Shown: positions 43,931 through 54,100 of the stretch, one piece after another
Position numbering within the stretch: the first letter of the stretch is position 1
Layout of the letters: every line of letters starts with the position of its first letter
Source of the DNA: Humitalea rosea
GTDB taxonomy: Bacteria; Pseudomonadota; Alphaproteobacteria; Acetobacterales; Acetobacteraceae
Reading direction: 5' to 3'
Assembly: GCF_003253705.1 (NCBI RefSeq)
Contig: NZ_QKYU01000001.1
Coordinates: 186,001-250,000 of the forward strand
DNA length: 64,000 nt
The notes under the pieces: model-generated
Database searches by the model: none
What the model was told of the DNA's origin: nothing
The model's input: only the letters and a program-made list of their open reading frames with translations
Program-made: the position numbers and the translations under genes

Positions 43931-45949
43931 TTGTCCGAAGCGCAGACCCTGTCGCAGGCGGAACGGCTCTTGCGTATCGCCTCGCCGCTTGGCGCCGACA
44001 CGCTGACCTTGCGCCGACTGCTCGTGCGCGAAGCCATCGGCCGGCCCTTCACGCTGGAAGCCGAGGTCGTCTCCACCAACCTCGACATCCAGCCCTCGGC
44101 GCTGATCGGCAAGCCCGTCACCTGCACCGTCGCGCGCGGCCATGTCGAACCGCGGCATTTCCACGGAATCGTGCGCGGCTTCTCGCGAATCGGCGCCTTC
44201 GGGCGGGAGCTTGCCGCCTATCGGCTGGAGGTGGTGCCGCGGCTCTGGCAGCTTTCGCGCACCGGCGATTGCCGCATCTTCCAGGAGCAGTCGGTCAAGG
44301 ACATCGCGACCAAGGTGCTCGGCGAATCGGATGTGGCGCCGGTGCGCTGGGGTGGCTCGGTGCCGACCGGGGTGCGGGTCTATTGCGTCCAGTACAACGA
44401 GACCGATTTCGATTTCCTGCAGCGGCTGCTGGAGGAGATCGGCTGCGGCTATTTCTTCGAGCACAAGGACAATGACCACACGCTGGTGATCTGCGGCGCC
44501 AATGCGGATTACCCGCTGGTGCCGGGCGATCCGCAGGTGGTGCGGCCGCATGCCGATGTGTTTGGCGCGCTGACGGAGTGGCGGCCGCTCTCGGGGCTGC
44601 AGCCGGGCAAGGTCACGTCGCATGACTTCGACGGGCTGAAGCCGAACACGCTGCTCAAGAGCAATGCGCCCACCGTGCTCGGCACCCCCAATGCCGCGAG
44701 CTTTGAGGTCTTCCGCTGGCCGGGCGGGCAGGGGGTGCGGCCGGATGCCGATCCCTCCAAGCTCGGGATGGAGGGGTATGAATCCGGCGCCGACCTGATT
44801 TCCGCCGCCGGCAACGATCCCTCCGTTTTCGCCGGCGGGCGGCTGAAGGTGCTGGAGGGGCTGGATGTCACCGCCCCCACCACCTGGCTGGTGACCGAGG
44901 TGCTGCACGAGGCCTTCGACGAGACGCATCTCTCGGGCGGCAATACCGCCGAATACCGCAACGGGATGGTGGTGATGAAGGCGGACCGGCCTTGGCGCCC
45001 CGCTGTCGCGCGGCCGCGCCCGGCGATGCCGGGGCTGCACAGCGCCATCGTCACCGGCCCCTCGGGCGAGGAAATCCACTGCGACGAATTCGGCCGGATC
45101 AAGGTGCATTTCCTCTGGGACCGCGCCGGCAAGACCGACGACACCTCCTCCTGCTGGGTACGCGTCGCGCAGGGCTTCGCGGGCAAATGGGGCGGGTCCT
45201 GGCAATTGCCGCGGGTGGGTGACGAGGTGCTGGTCGGCTTCATCGACGGCGACCCGGACCGCCCGGTCGCGATCGGCAGCGTCTACAATGCCGAGCAGAA
45301 GCCGATCTACGCCCTGCCGGCCAACAAGACCCAATCCGGCATCAAGACGAAATCGAGCAAGGGCGGCGGTGCCGCCAACTTCAACGAGCTGCGCTTCGAG
45401 GACAAGAAGGGCTCGGAAGAGATCAATGTCCAGGCCGAGAAGGACATGACGATCCTGGTCAAGAACGACCGGACCGAGACGGTCGGCCATGACCACACCG
45501 AAACCATCAAGAACAACAAGACCGAAACGGTGAAGGTGGACCGCACCGAGACCGTCGAAGGCAAGCATACTGAGACCATCACCGGCGACCACACCACCGA
45601 AATCAAGCAGGGCAACGAAAAACTGACCGTAAAGATGGGGAACATGGATACCGAGGTATCCATGGGCAACCAATCCGATAAGGTAAAGATGGGGAACAAA
45701 TCGACCGAGGTTTCCCTGGGCAACATCACCGAGAAGGCATCGCTCGGGAAGATCGAGGTCGAGGCGATGCAGTCCATCACCCTCAAGGTTGGAGGCAGCA
45801 AGATCGTGATCGACCAGATGGGGGTGACGATCGAGGGGATGATGATCAAGGTCGATGCGAAGCTCATGCTCGAAACCAAGGGTCTGATGTCGAAGCATGA
45901 GGCCAGCGCCTTGCAGATCATCAAGGGCGCCCTGGTGATGATCAACTGA
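43931..45949 (+). CDS. vgrG: Type VI secretion spike protein VgrG (TssI)
   Basis: 672 residues from a TTG at 43931 that has GAGGAACA upstream; an in-frame ATG at 43898 lacks a ribosome-binding site and lies in a promoter-like sequence. VgrG trimers cap the Hcp tube. The N-terminal gp27-like part (LRRLLVREAIGRPFTLEAEVV, RHFHGIVRGFSRIG) and gp5-like OB segment (GPSGEEIHCDEFGRIKVHFLWDRAGK, CWVRVAQGFAGKWGGSWQLPRVGDEVLVGFIDGD) are clear. The C-terminal needle (residues about 500-620) repeats T-E-T units (HTETIKNNKTETVKVDRTETV) and MGN units. No extra C-terminal effector domain is evident. It leads the forward T6SS operon. Confidence 0.93.
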   Translation: MSEAQTLSQAERLLRIASPLGADTLTLRRLLVREAIGRPFTLEAEVVSTNLDIQPSALIGKPVTCTVARGHVEPRHFHGIVRGFSRIGAFGRELAAYRLEVVPRLWQLSRTGDCRIFQEQSVKDIATKVLGESDVAPVRWGGSVPTGVRVYCVQYNETDFDFLQRLLEEIGCGYFFEHKDNDHTLVICGANADYPLVPGDPQVVRPHADVFGALTEWRPLSGLQPGKVTSHDFDGLKPNTLLKSNAPTVLGTPNAASFEVFRWPGGQGVRPDADPSKLGMEGYESGADLISAAGNDPSVFAGGRLKVLEGLDVTAPTTWLVTEVLHEAFDETHLSGGNTAEYRNGMVVMKADRPWRPAVARPRPAMPGLHSAIVTGPSGEEIHCDEFGRIKVHFLWDRAGKTDDTSSCWVRVAQGFAGKWGGSWQLPRVGDEVLVGFIDGDPDRPVAIGSVYNAEQKPIYALPANKTQSGIKTKSSKGGGAANFNELRFEDKKGSEEINVQAEKDMTILVKNDRTETVGHDHTETIKNNKTETVKVDRTETVEGKHTETITGDHTTEIKQGNEKLTVKMGNMDTEVSMGNQSDKVKMGNKSTEVSLGNITEKASLGKIEVEAMQSITLKVGGSKIVIDQMGVTIEGMMIKVDAKLMLETKGLMSKHEASALQIIKGALVMIN

Positions 45950-45950
45950 G

Positions 45951-46538
45951 ATGTCCGCCACACCCGTGAAGCTTGCCGTGCCGCTGGCGCCGCTGCTGCC
46001 GCGCCTGGAGCTGGATGCCGAGGGCCTGGCGGCCCTGGCCGGTGCCACCGATGCCGTGACCGGCGTGGAGCGCCTGGCGGCGGCCGGGCGGATGTCCGAT
46101 GCCGCGCGCCTCGCAGCCCATGCCCTGCCGAAGCGCGAGGCCGTTTGGTGGGCGTGCATGTGCGCCCGCGCCGTGCCCGACCCGGCTTTGCTCGCCGCCG
46201 ACCGCGAGGCGCTGGAGGCGGCCGAGCTCTGGGTGCGCCGCCCCGATGAGTCCGCCCGCCGCGCCGCGATGGAGATCGCGAGCCGCACCGGCTTCCGCAG
46301 CCCCGAGGCCTGGGCCGCCGTCGGCGCCTTCTGGTCCGGCGGCAGCATGGCGCCCGAGGGCCAGCCGGCGGTGCCGCCGGGCGAGCATCTGACCGGGGTC
46401 GCCATCGCGGGGGCCATCGTGCTCTCGGCGGTGCGGATCGCCCCGGCGCGGGCCGATGCGCGCTTCGCCCGCTTCATCGCCGCGGCCCGCGACATCGCCG
46501 CCGGCGGTGCCGGCCGCCTGCAGCCCGAGGAGGGCTGA
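45951..46538 (+). CDS. DUF6931-like T6SS-associated protein of unknown function
   Basis: 195 residues, Ala-rich and helical, one base after the vgrG stop. I think it matches DUF6931, whose members lie in T6SS loci, but I cannot confirm this without a search. It has two mostly helical parts (residues 20-60 and 65-130, with VWWACMCARAV and AAMEIASRTGF) and a C-terminal helix, and no signal peptide. The location between VgrG and PAAR suggests a chaperone or adaptor for spike loading. That is inference only. Confidence 0.55.
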   Translation: MSATPVKLAVPLAPLLPRLELDAEGLAALAGATDAVTGVERLAAAGRMSDAARLAAHALPKREAVWWACMCARAVPDPALLAADREALEAAELWVRRPDESARRAAMEIASRTGFRSPEAWAAVGAFWSGGSMAPEGQPAVPPGEHLTGVAIAGAIVLSAVRIAPARADARFARFIAAARDIAAGGAGRLQPEEG

Positions 46539-46542
46539 GCCC

Positions 46543-46845
46543 ATGCCCGGCCCCCCTGCCTCCCGCATCACCGACATGCATGTCTGCCCGATGGTCACGC
46601 CGGGCGTGCCGCCGATCCCCCATGTCGGCGGCCCGATCCTGAGCGGTATGCCGACCGTGCTGACCGGCGCGTTGCCGCAGGCGCGGGTGACCGACATGTG
46701 CCTGTGTGTCGGCCCGCCGGATGTGATCGTGAAGGGCAGCATGACGGTGCTGGTCGGCAGCCTGCCCGCCGCACGGATCGGGGACATGACAGCGCATGGC
46801 GGGGCGATCATCCTGGGCTTCCCGACCGTCCTGATCGGCGGCTAA
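46543..46845 (+). CDS. PAAR-domain spike-tip protein
   Basis: 100 residues. It shows tandem PAAR-like strands: ARVTDMCLCVGPPDVIVKGSMTVLVGSLPAARIGDMTAHGGAIILGFPTVLIGG follows RITDMHVCPM at the N-terminus. The His/Cys at HVCP, CLCV and HGG positions suggest the zinc site. PAAR proteins cap VgrG trimers and can attach effectors, but this one is only a minimal domain. It starts at 46543, four bases after the preceding stop. Confidence 0.93.
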   Translation: MPGPPASRITDMHVCPMVTPGVPPIPHVGGPILSGMPTVLTGALPQARVTDMCLCVGPPDVIVKGSMTVLVGSLPAARIGDMTAHGGAIILGFPTVLIGG

Positions 46846-46890
46846 CTCCGGCGCTGCATGGCCGGGTCACGAGAAGGGAGCATCCCGCGC

Positions 46891-48414
46891 ATGGTTCTGG
46901 TGCTTTCGGTTCTGCGGTGTCCCGACCGGGCGGTCCCCGAGCAGCGCCGCCTGCCGGGCGGGGAGATGACGCTCGGCCGCGGCGCGGAGTGCGACTGGCC
47001 GCTGCTGGACCCGGACCGCGTGCTGTCCAAGCGGCATTGCACCGTCGAATACCTCTCGGGCGGCTGGCAGGTGCGCGATCTCTCGACCAATGGCACCTTC
47101 CTCAACGGGGCCGGCGAGCCGGTCGGGCGGGACCGGGTCAAGCCCTTGCAGGATGGCGACCGGCTGCGGCTCGGCGCCTATGAGATCGAATGCCGGATCG
47201 AGCAGGAAGCGGGGCAGGGCGCGGGCGCCTGGTCCTCCGCCGGCCCCGATCCCATGGCCGATGCGCCCTCCAGCGACATCTTCTCGGCATCCTTGCCCGG
47301 GCTGTCCCCGGCGGGCGGCACGCCGGGCGGCGGGGCGCCCTTGCTGCCCGCCGATTTCGACCCCTTCGCGCCCGAGGACCACGGCCCGGTGATGCCGGAC
47401 CATCAGCCGAGCACGCATGACATCTTCGCCCCGCCACGGGCGACGATGCCGGACCTGCTGCCGGATGACTGGGACGCGCCGGTGGCGCCACGGCCCAAGG
47501 CGGCCGATCCCTTCGCCGGCCTGCCGGACCCTTTTGCCGACCTGCCGCCGGAGGCCGCGCCGGCCCGGCCATCGCCCGCGCCGGCGTTTCCGCCCGCGCC
47601 CCGGGCCAATCCGATGCCCGATCCCTTGGGCGATCCGTTTGCGGATTTGCCGCCGGCGCCCAAGGCGCCCCCGGTCGCGCCCCCGATCGCGCCCCTGGTC
47701 GCGCGCCCGGTCGCCGCTCCGCCTCCAGCACCCCCGCCCCCCACCGCGCCACCGGCCTTTGCCGCCGATCCCTTCGCGGCCGACTCCTTCGCCACTGTCC
47801 CGCCGCCGATGGCACCGCCCACCGCACCGGTCTCCGCGGCCCCCGCCGCCGCGCCCGGTGGGCTGGCGGAGGCGCTGGCCTTGCTCCATGCCGCCGCCGG
47901 GCTGCCGCCGCCGCTGCCCGGCACCGACCCCACCGCCGCCCTCACCGCCGCCGGTGCCGCCCTGCGCGCCTCCGTCGGCGGCCTGCGCGCCCTGCTGATC
48001 GCGCGGGCCGATGTGAAGCGCGAGTTCCGCATCGAGCAGACCATGCTGCGCGCCGCCGGCAACAACCCGGTGAAATTCGCCGCGACCGAGGAAGCCGCGG
48101 TGCAGGCGCTGCTCGCCCCGCGCGGTGCCGGTCCCGCCGCGATCCGTGAGACCGTGGATGACCTGACCGCGCATCAGGTCGCGACCCTGGCCGCGACCCA
48201 GGCCGCCGCCCGGGCGCTGCTGACGCGCCTCGCGCCGACAGGGGTTGAAGCCGAGGTGCAGGGTGGTGGCATCATGCCCGGGGCGCGGGAAAAGCGCCTG
48301 TGGGAAGCATATCGAAAGCTTCACCAGCAGGTCGCCGACCAATTCGAGGATGATTTCGACAGCGCGTTCGGGAAAGCCTTCGCGCGGGCCTATGAAGAGG
48401 CATCACGGCGCTGA
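46891..48414 (+). CDS. impI: T6SS FHA-domain protein (TagH/ImpI-like)
   Basis: 507 residues. An N-terminal FHA domain (about 1-105) carries LGRGAECDWPLLDPDRVLSKRHC and DLSTNGTFLNG, which bind phosphothreonine. Residues about 125-340 are a Pro/Ala-rich disordered linker with repeated DPFADLPP-like units. The C-terminal ~150 residues (ASVGGLRALLIARADVKREFRIEQTML ... FDSAFGKAFARAYEEASRR) form the conserved ImpI/TagH domain. FHA proteins usually connect PpkA phosphorylation to secretion activation. The ATG at 46891 follows GGGAG; 46858 is an upstream alternative. Confidence 0.88.
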   Translation: MVLVLSVLRCPDRAVPEQRRLPGGEMTLGRGAECDWPLLDPDRVLSKRHCTVEYLSGGWQVRDLSTNGTFLNGAGEPVGRDRVKPLQDGDRLRLGAYEIECRIEQEAGQGAGAWSSAGPDPMADAPSSDIFSASLPGLSPAGGTPGGGAPLLPADFDPFAPEDHGPVMPDHQPSTHDIFAPPRATMPDLLPDDWDAPVAPRPKAADPFAGLPDPFADLPPEAAPARPSPAPAFPPAPRANPMPDPLGDPFADLPPAPKAPPVAPPIAPLVARPVAAPPPAPPPPTAPPAFAADPFAADSFATVPPPMAPPTAPVSAAPAAAPGGLAEALALLHAAAGLPPPLPGTDPTAALTAAGAALRASVGGLRALLIARADVKREFRIEQTMLRAAGNNPVKFAATEEAAVQALLAPRGAGPAAIRETVDDLTAHQVATLAATQAAARALLTRLAPTGVEAEVQGGGIMPGAREKRLWEAYRKLHQQVADQFEDDFDSAFGKAFARAYEEASRR

Positions 48415-48462
48415 GGCACGGTATCGGCCGGGCTGGCGCGGGGCAGGGGGAACGGCACGGGG

Positions 48463-49800
48463 ATGGCTTGGCAGGATAAGGTCGTTTGGCAGGAGGGCAT
48501 GTTCCTCCGCGCCCAGCACTTCCAGCAGCAGGACCGCTACCTGGAGCATCTGCTCCAGGCGCGGGCAGCACCGCTGCGGCCGCATCCCTGGGGCGTCACC
48601 GAATATGCGCTGGACCGGGACCTGCTGGCGGCGGGGAAATTCGCCGTCTCCAATGTCGCGGGCGTGCTGGAGGACGGCACCCCCTTCGCTGTCCCCGGCA
48701 ATGCCGACCAGCCGGTGCCGCTCGACCTGCCCGAGGGCACCCGCAACCAGATCGTCTATTTGGCCCTGCCGGTGCGCCAGCCGGGCAGCCAGGAGGTGAC
48801 CGCGACCGAGGGCGCGGAGGCCGCCGCCGCCCGCTACGCGCTGCATCCCTTCGAGGCCTATGACACGCATTCGGACGCGACCCTGCCGGCCGAGCTTGGC
48901 GTCGGCCGCCCGCGCCTGCGCTTCATGCTGGAGAGCGAGGAGCGCGCCGGCTTCTCCTGCCTCGGCCTCGCGCGGATCGTCGAGGTGCAGGCCGATCGCC
49001 GCGTCCTCGTCGATGACCGCTTCATCCCGCCGGCCTTGCGGATCTCGGCGGTCTCGCCTCTGTCCAATGTGGTCGCCGAGCTGGTCGGCATGCTCGGCCA
49101 GCGGGCCGAGGCGCTGGGCGCGCGGCTGTCCCAGCCCGGCGCGCGCGGTGTGGCCGAGGTCGCGGATTTCCTGCTGTTGCAGACGGTGAACCGCTGCCTG
49201 CCGCTGCTCGCGCATTACGCCGATGCGGGGAATGTGCATCCCGAGACGCTGTTCTCGACCTTGATCCAGATCGCGGGCGAACTCGCGACCTTCACGGCCC
49301 CGGATAAGAAAGCCTCAACCTATCCGGCCTATCGTCACGATGATCTGCAACGCTCCTTCGCGCCGGTGATCGCGGATCTGCGCCGCAGCCTCTCGGCGGT
49401 GCTGGAGACCAATGCGGTCGAGATCCCCTTGCAGGAGCGCAGCCATGGCGTGCGCGTGGGGCCGATCCTGGACCGCAACCTGCTCCGCGCCGGGCAATAT
49501 GTGATGTCGGTGATGGCCGACATGCCGGGCGAGCAGATCCGCCGGCAATTCCCGAACCAGGTGAAGATCGGCGCGGTCGAGCACATCCGCGAATTGGTGA
49601 ACGTGGCGCTGCCCGGCATCGTGGTGCGGCCGTTGCCGGTGGCACCGCGACAGATTCCGTTCCACGCCGGGGCGGTGTATTTCGAGCTGGATCGCGGCAG
49701 TCCGCATTGGCAGCAGATGCAGACCAGCGGCGGCTTCGCGATCCATGTCTCGGGTGATTTCCCGAACCTCCGTCTCAGCCTCTGGGCGATACGCGCATGA
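48463..49800 (+). CDS. tssK: T6SS baseplate-membrane linker TssK
   Basis: 445 residues. TssK recruits the baseplate to the TssL-TssM membrane complex. Family features are KVVWQEGMFLRAQHFQQQDRYLEHLLQ at the N-terminus, LQTVNRCLPLLAHYADAGNVHPE in the middle, and the C-terminal FHAGAVYFELDRGSPHWQQMQTSGGFAIHVSGDFPNL. Length is normal. It overlaps tssL by four bases and follows the FHA gene by 48 bases. Confidence 0.96.
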   Translation: MAWQDKVVWQEGMFLRAQHFQQQDRYLEHLLQARAAPLRPHPWGVTEYALDRDLLAAGKFAVSNVAGVLEDGTPFAVPGNADQPVPLDLPEGTRNQIVYLALPVRQPGSQEVTATEGAEAAAARYALHPFEAYDTHSDATLPAELGVGRPRLRFMLESEERAGFSCLGLARIVEVQADRRVLVDDRFIPPALRISAVSPLSNVVAELVGMLGQRAEALGARLSQPGARGVAEVADFLLLQTVNRCLPLLAHYADAGNVHPETLFSTLIQIAGELATFTAPDKKASTYPAYRHDDLQRSFAPVIADLRRSLSAVLETNAVEIPLQERSHGVRVGPILDRNLLRAGQYVMSVMADMPGEQIRRQFPNQVKIGAVEHIRELVNVALPGIVVRPLPVAPRQIPFHAGAVYFELDRGSPHWQQMQTSGGFAIHVSGDFPNLRLSLWAIRA

Positions 49801-51173
49801 GCGACAATCCGTTTGGCGAACCCGAGGATGCCGACCGCACGGTGGTGCGGGGAGGCGCCGCCAGACCCGCCGGCACGCCACCACTCGCCGGCCCCCCGGC
49901 ACCGCCCCCGCGCGCCGCCGCCCCCGCGCAGCCGCGCCTGGCCGGTGAGGCCGAGGCGCTGCCCAAGGTCGGCCCCGGCCCCCTCGCCGCCGCCGCGGCA
50001 CCGCTGCTGGAGATGCTGGCGCGGCTGGCCAATGCCGGCGTCGCCAGCCAGCCGAATATCGAGGAGCTGCGCGAACGCGCCCTGCGCGGCCTGCGCCAGT
50101 TCGAGGTGGATGCGCGCGAGGTCGGCGCCACGCCCGAGGAAATCCGCGCCGCGCATTACGTCGTCTCCGCCGCACTCGACGATGTGGTGCTGGGCACGCC
50201 CTGGGGCGCGCAATCGGCCTGGGCGCAGAAATCCCTGGTCTCCACCTTCCATCAGGAAACCCGGTCCGGCGAGCGGGTCTTCGACCTGCTGGCCGGGATG
50301 CAGAAGGACCCCGGCCGCTACAAGGGCGCGCTGGAGATCGCCTATCTCGCGCTGTCGCTGGGCTTGCAGGGCAAGTACCGGCTGATGCCGCGCGGGGCGG
50401 CCGATCTGGATCGGGTGCGGGAGGGTCTCTACCAGCTCCTCTCTCAGCTCCGCGGCCCTTATGAGCGCGACCTGTCGCCGCATTGGAAGGGCGCCAATGC
50501 GCCGCATCGCGGCCCCAGCCGCAGCGTCCCGGCCTGGGTCGCGCTGGCGTTCCTGCTGTTTGCCCTGGGGGGCGGCTGGTACTGGCTGTCGGACGGGCTC
50601 TCGGCCAATGCCGGCAACCTGTATGAGCGCATGGCCGCCCTGCCGCCCGGCATGCCGCCGGCGATCGACCGCAGCGCGCCGCCGGTGCCGCCGGCCCCGC
50701 CGCCGCCACCGCCGCCCGAACGCCGCCCGCCCGATGCGGTGCCGCGCCTGCGCGAGTTCCTGGCGCGGGAGATCGCGCAGGGGCTGCTGACCGTCGATGG
50801 CGATGCGCAGCGGCTGCTGATCCGCATCAAGGGGCGGGGGATGTTCCCCTCCGGCTCCAGCAGCGTCGATCGCGACTTCGTCGATATCCTGCGCCGTATC
50901 GGCGAGGGGCTGAAGGACGAGCCGGGGGCGGTGAAGGTGCTCGGCCATTCCGACAACCAGCCGATCCGCACCGTGCGCTTCCCCTCCAACTTCGCGCTGT
51001 CGCAGTCCCGCGCGGAGCAGGCCATGGCGCTGATCGTCGTGGCCAATGGCGATGCCTCCCGCTTCACCGCCGAGGGCCGCGCCGACGCCGAGCCGCTGAT
51101 GCCCAACACGACCGCGGAGGGCCGCGAGGCCAATCGCCGCATCGAGATCGTGCTGCTGCGAGGGAACCGCTGA
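49797..51173 (+). CDS. tssL: T6SS membrane protein TssL with OmpA-like C-terminal domain
   Basis: 458 residues. A Pro/Ala-rich N-terminal extension (to ~60) precedes the DotU domain (about 65-235, with PWGAQSAWAQKSLVSTFHQETRSGERVFDLL). A single membrane helix lies at about 245-265 (VPAWVALAFLLFALGGGWYWL). A proline-rich linker leads to an OmpA-like domain (about 320-458: VLGHSDNQPIRTVRFPSNFALSQSRAEQAM, ANRRIEIVLLR) that binds peptidoglycan. This fusion is the ImpK type of T6SS. It shares one base with tssM. Confidence 0.95.
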   Translation: MSDNPFGEPEDADRTVVRGGAARPAGTPPLAGPPAPPPRAAAPAQPRLAGEAEALPKVGPGPLAAAAAPLLEMLARLANAGVASQPNIEELRERALRGLRQFEVDAREVGATPEEIRAAHYVVSAALDDVVLGTPWGAQSAWAQKSLVSTFHQETRSGERVFDLLAGMQKDPGRYKGALEIAYLALSLGLQGKYRLMPRGAADLDRVREGLYQLLSQLRGPYERDLSPHWKGANAPHRGPSRSVPAWVALAFLLFALGGGWYWLSDGLSANAGNLYERMAALPPGMPPAIDRSAPPVPPAPPPPPPPERRPPDAVPRLREFLAREIAQGLLTVDGDAQRLLIRIKGRGMFPSGSSSVDRDFVDILRRIGEGLKDEPGAVKVLGHSDNQPIRTVRFPSNFALSQSRAEQAMALIVVANGDASRFTAEGRADAEPLMPNTTAEGREANRRIEIVLLRGNR

Positions 51174-54100
51174 TGCGCGCGTTTTTCACCATCCCGGCGC
51201 TGGGCGCGCTGCTGGGCGTTCTGCTGCTCGACGTCCTCATCTGGCTCTTCGTCCCGCTGCTCGGCGAGGTCTTCGACGCGTACTGGCTGCGCGGCATCCT
51301 CGTCGCGGTGCCGGTGCTGATCTGGGCGCTGGTCGTCTTCCTGCGCGGCCGCAAGCGCGAGAGCCGCGACGCCGGGCTGGTGGAGGCCGCCGCAGCACCC
51401 GATCCCAAGGCCCAGAAGGACGAGCGCGCGGCCGAGGAGGAGGCCGAGCTTCGCGCCAAGCTCACGGATGCCCTGGCCAAGCTGAAGACCGCGACGGGCG
51501 GCAAGGGCGCCTATCTCTACGACCTGCCCTGGTATGCGATCATCGGCCCGCCGGGTTCGGGCAAGACCACGGCGCTGATGAACAGCGGGCTGGACTTCCC
51601 GCTGGCCGAGGGCCGCGTCGCCGGCGTCGGAGGCACGCGCTTCTGCGACTGGTGGCTCTCCGAACGCGCGGTGCTGATCGATACCGCCGGGCGCTACACC
51701 ACGCAGGACAGCGATGCCGATGCCGACAAGGCGGGGTGGGAGCGCTTCCTCGACCTCGTGAAGAAGAACCGGCCGCGGCAGCCGCTGAACGGCGTGCTGG
51801 TGGCCTTCGGCGTGGACATGCTGTCTCGCCTCGACAGCGCCATGCGCGAGTCCCATGCACGCAGCGTGCGGCGGCGGATCAAGGAGCTGGAGACCCGCCT
51901 GGGCCAGCGCCTGCCGGTGTATTTCCTGGTCAGCAAGGCGGATCTGCTGCCCGGCTTCACCGAATTCTTCGACGACCTCGACAAGACCTCCCGCGAGCAG
52001 GTCTGGGGCTTCACCTTCCCGGCCACGACGACGCCCGAGGGCGCGGTCGCCAAATTCGGCGAGGAGTTCAAGCTGCTCTCCGACCGGCTGGAGGCACGAC
52101 TGTTCGAACGCTTGCAGGCCGAGCGCGGCCCGTCGCAGCGCGCGCTGATCGCGGGCTTCCCGGCCCAGGTCGCCTCGATGGAGGCGTCGTTGCAGGCCTT
52201 CGTGCAGGGCGCCTTCGGCGGCTCCAAGCTCGATCCGGCACCCTTCCTGCGCGGGGTCTATTTCACCTCCGGCACGCAGGAGGGCACGCCGCTCGACCGG
52301 CTGTCCGGCGCCTTGTCGCGCGCCTTCGGGCTGGACCCGTCGCGGCCGGCCGCGGTCATGGGGCAGAAGGGGCGCGCCTATTTCCTCGGGCGGCTGCTCA
52401 AGGATGTGGTGTTCAACGAGGCGCGGCTCGCGGCCAATGACCGCGGCACCGAATCCCGCCGCCGCTATGTGCAGATCGGCGCCTGGGCGGCGGCGGTGCT
52501 GTTGCTGGTCGGTGGCGCGGCCTGGGGCTGGTCGGCGATGAATGCCGAACAGGCGCGCGGCGCGCGGCTGGCCGCCGCCGTCGGCGTGGCGGAACAGACC
52601 GCCGCGGGCGCGCCGCTCGATCGCGTCACCAGCCCGGATCTGTCGCGGGTGCTCGGCTACCTCGAAACCGCCCGCGCCTTGCCGGAAGCGGCCAAGGGCG
52701 ACGGCCCCGCCTTCGGCCTGAGCCAGGAGGCGATGCTGACCCAGGGCGGTGAGAGCGCCTATCGCCGCGCGCTGGACCGCGTGCTGCTGCCGCGCCTGCT
52801 CGCGCGGGTGGAGGCGCAGATCCGCGGCGGCATCCAGCGCCCCGAGTTCCTGTATGAGGCGGTCCGCGTCTATCTGATGCTGGGCGGGCAGGGGCCGCTC
52901 GACCGCGGTCTGGTCAAGGAATGGTTCGCGCTGGACTGGCAGACGGCCTTCCCCGGCGCGGTGAACCAGCCGGGGCGCGACGCGCTCGGCCGGCATTTGG
53001 ATGCGATGATGACGGGCACGCTGGCGAGCTATCCGCTCGATGGCGCGCTGGTGGATCAGGCGCGGCGCGTCTTCTCCCGCCTGCCGATGGCGCAGCGGGT
53101 TTACGCGCGGCTGAAGCCGCTCGCGGAGAACGTGGCGCCCTGGACCCCGGCGCAGCCGCTGGGGGCCGCCGGTGTGCGCAGCTTCACCCGCGCCAGCGGA
53201 CGGCCGCTGACCGAGGGCGTGCCGGGGCTCTTCACCATCGAGGGCCTCTATGGCCGGGTGCTGCCGCGCCTGCCGCAGGCGGCCTTGGAAGCCGCCAGCG
53301 AATCCTGGGTGCTGGGGCCCGAGGCCGCCGCCGGCGTCGCCAGCGACCCGCGTCGGCTGGAGGCGGATGTGCTGGCGCTCTATGCCGCCGATTACATCCG
53401 GGTCTGGGATGCGATGCTCGCCGACCTCGTGCTGCCGCCCTTCACCGGGCTGAACGAGGCGGCCGAGGGGCTCAATCTGCTGGGGGCGCCGAACAGCCCG
53501 ATGAAGGACCTGCTGCGCTCGATCGCGCGCCAGGTCTCGCCGGGCACGGCGCCGGAGCCCGCCGCCGGGGCGGCCGTCGCCGGGGCGGCCCAGGCCGCCG
53601 TGGCCGCGACCGCGAGCCGCGTGGCCGCCGCCGTCGGCGCCGCCGTGGGCAGCACCGGGGCCGAGCCCGTCGCCCGCATCGTGGAGCCGCATTTCCAGGC
53701 GCTGCGCGACGCCGCGGGGGCGCCCATCGATGGCGTGCTGGTGATCCTGAACGACCTCTATGTCCAGGTCGCGCGGCTGGCCAATGCGCCGCCCGGCACC
53801 GCTTTGCCGCCAAGCCAGGGGCTGGACCCGGGCCAGCGCCTCCAGGCCGAGGCGCAGCGCCAGCCGCAGCCCTTGCAGTCCTGGCTCTCGGCCCTGGCGC
53901 AATCCACCAGCCGGGCCCGCATCGGCGGCGCCCAGGCGGCGATCGCAGCGGCGGGGGGCGCGCAATTGGCGCCGCTCTGCCGGGGGATGGAGACCCGCTT
54001 CCCCTTCCGCCGCAGCACGAGTGCGGCGGATATGCCGGTGGATGACTTCATCCGGCTGTTCTCGCCGGGCGGGCTGCTGGACAGTTTCTTCGCCACCAAC

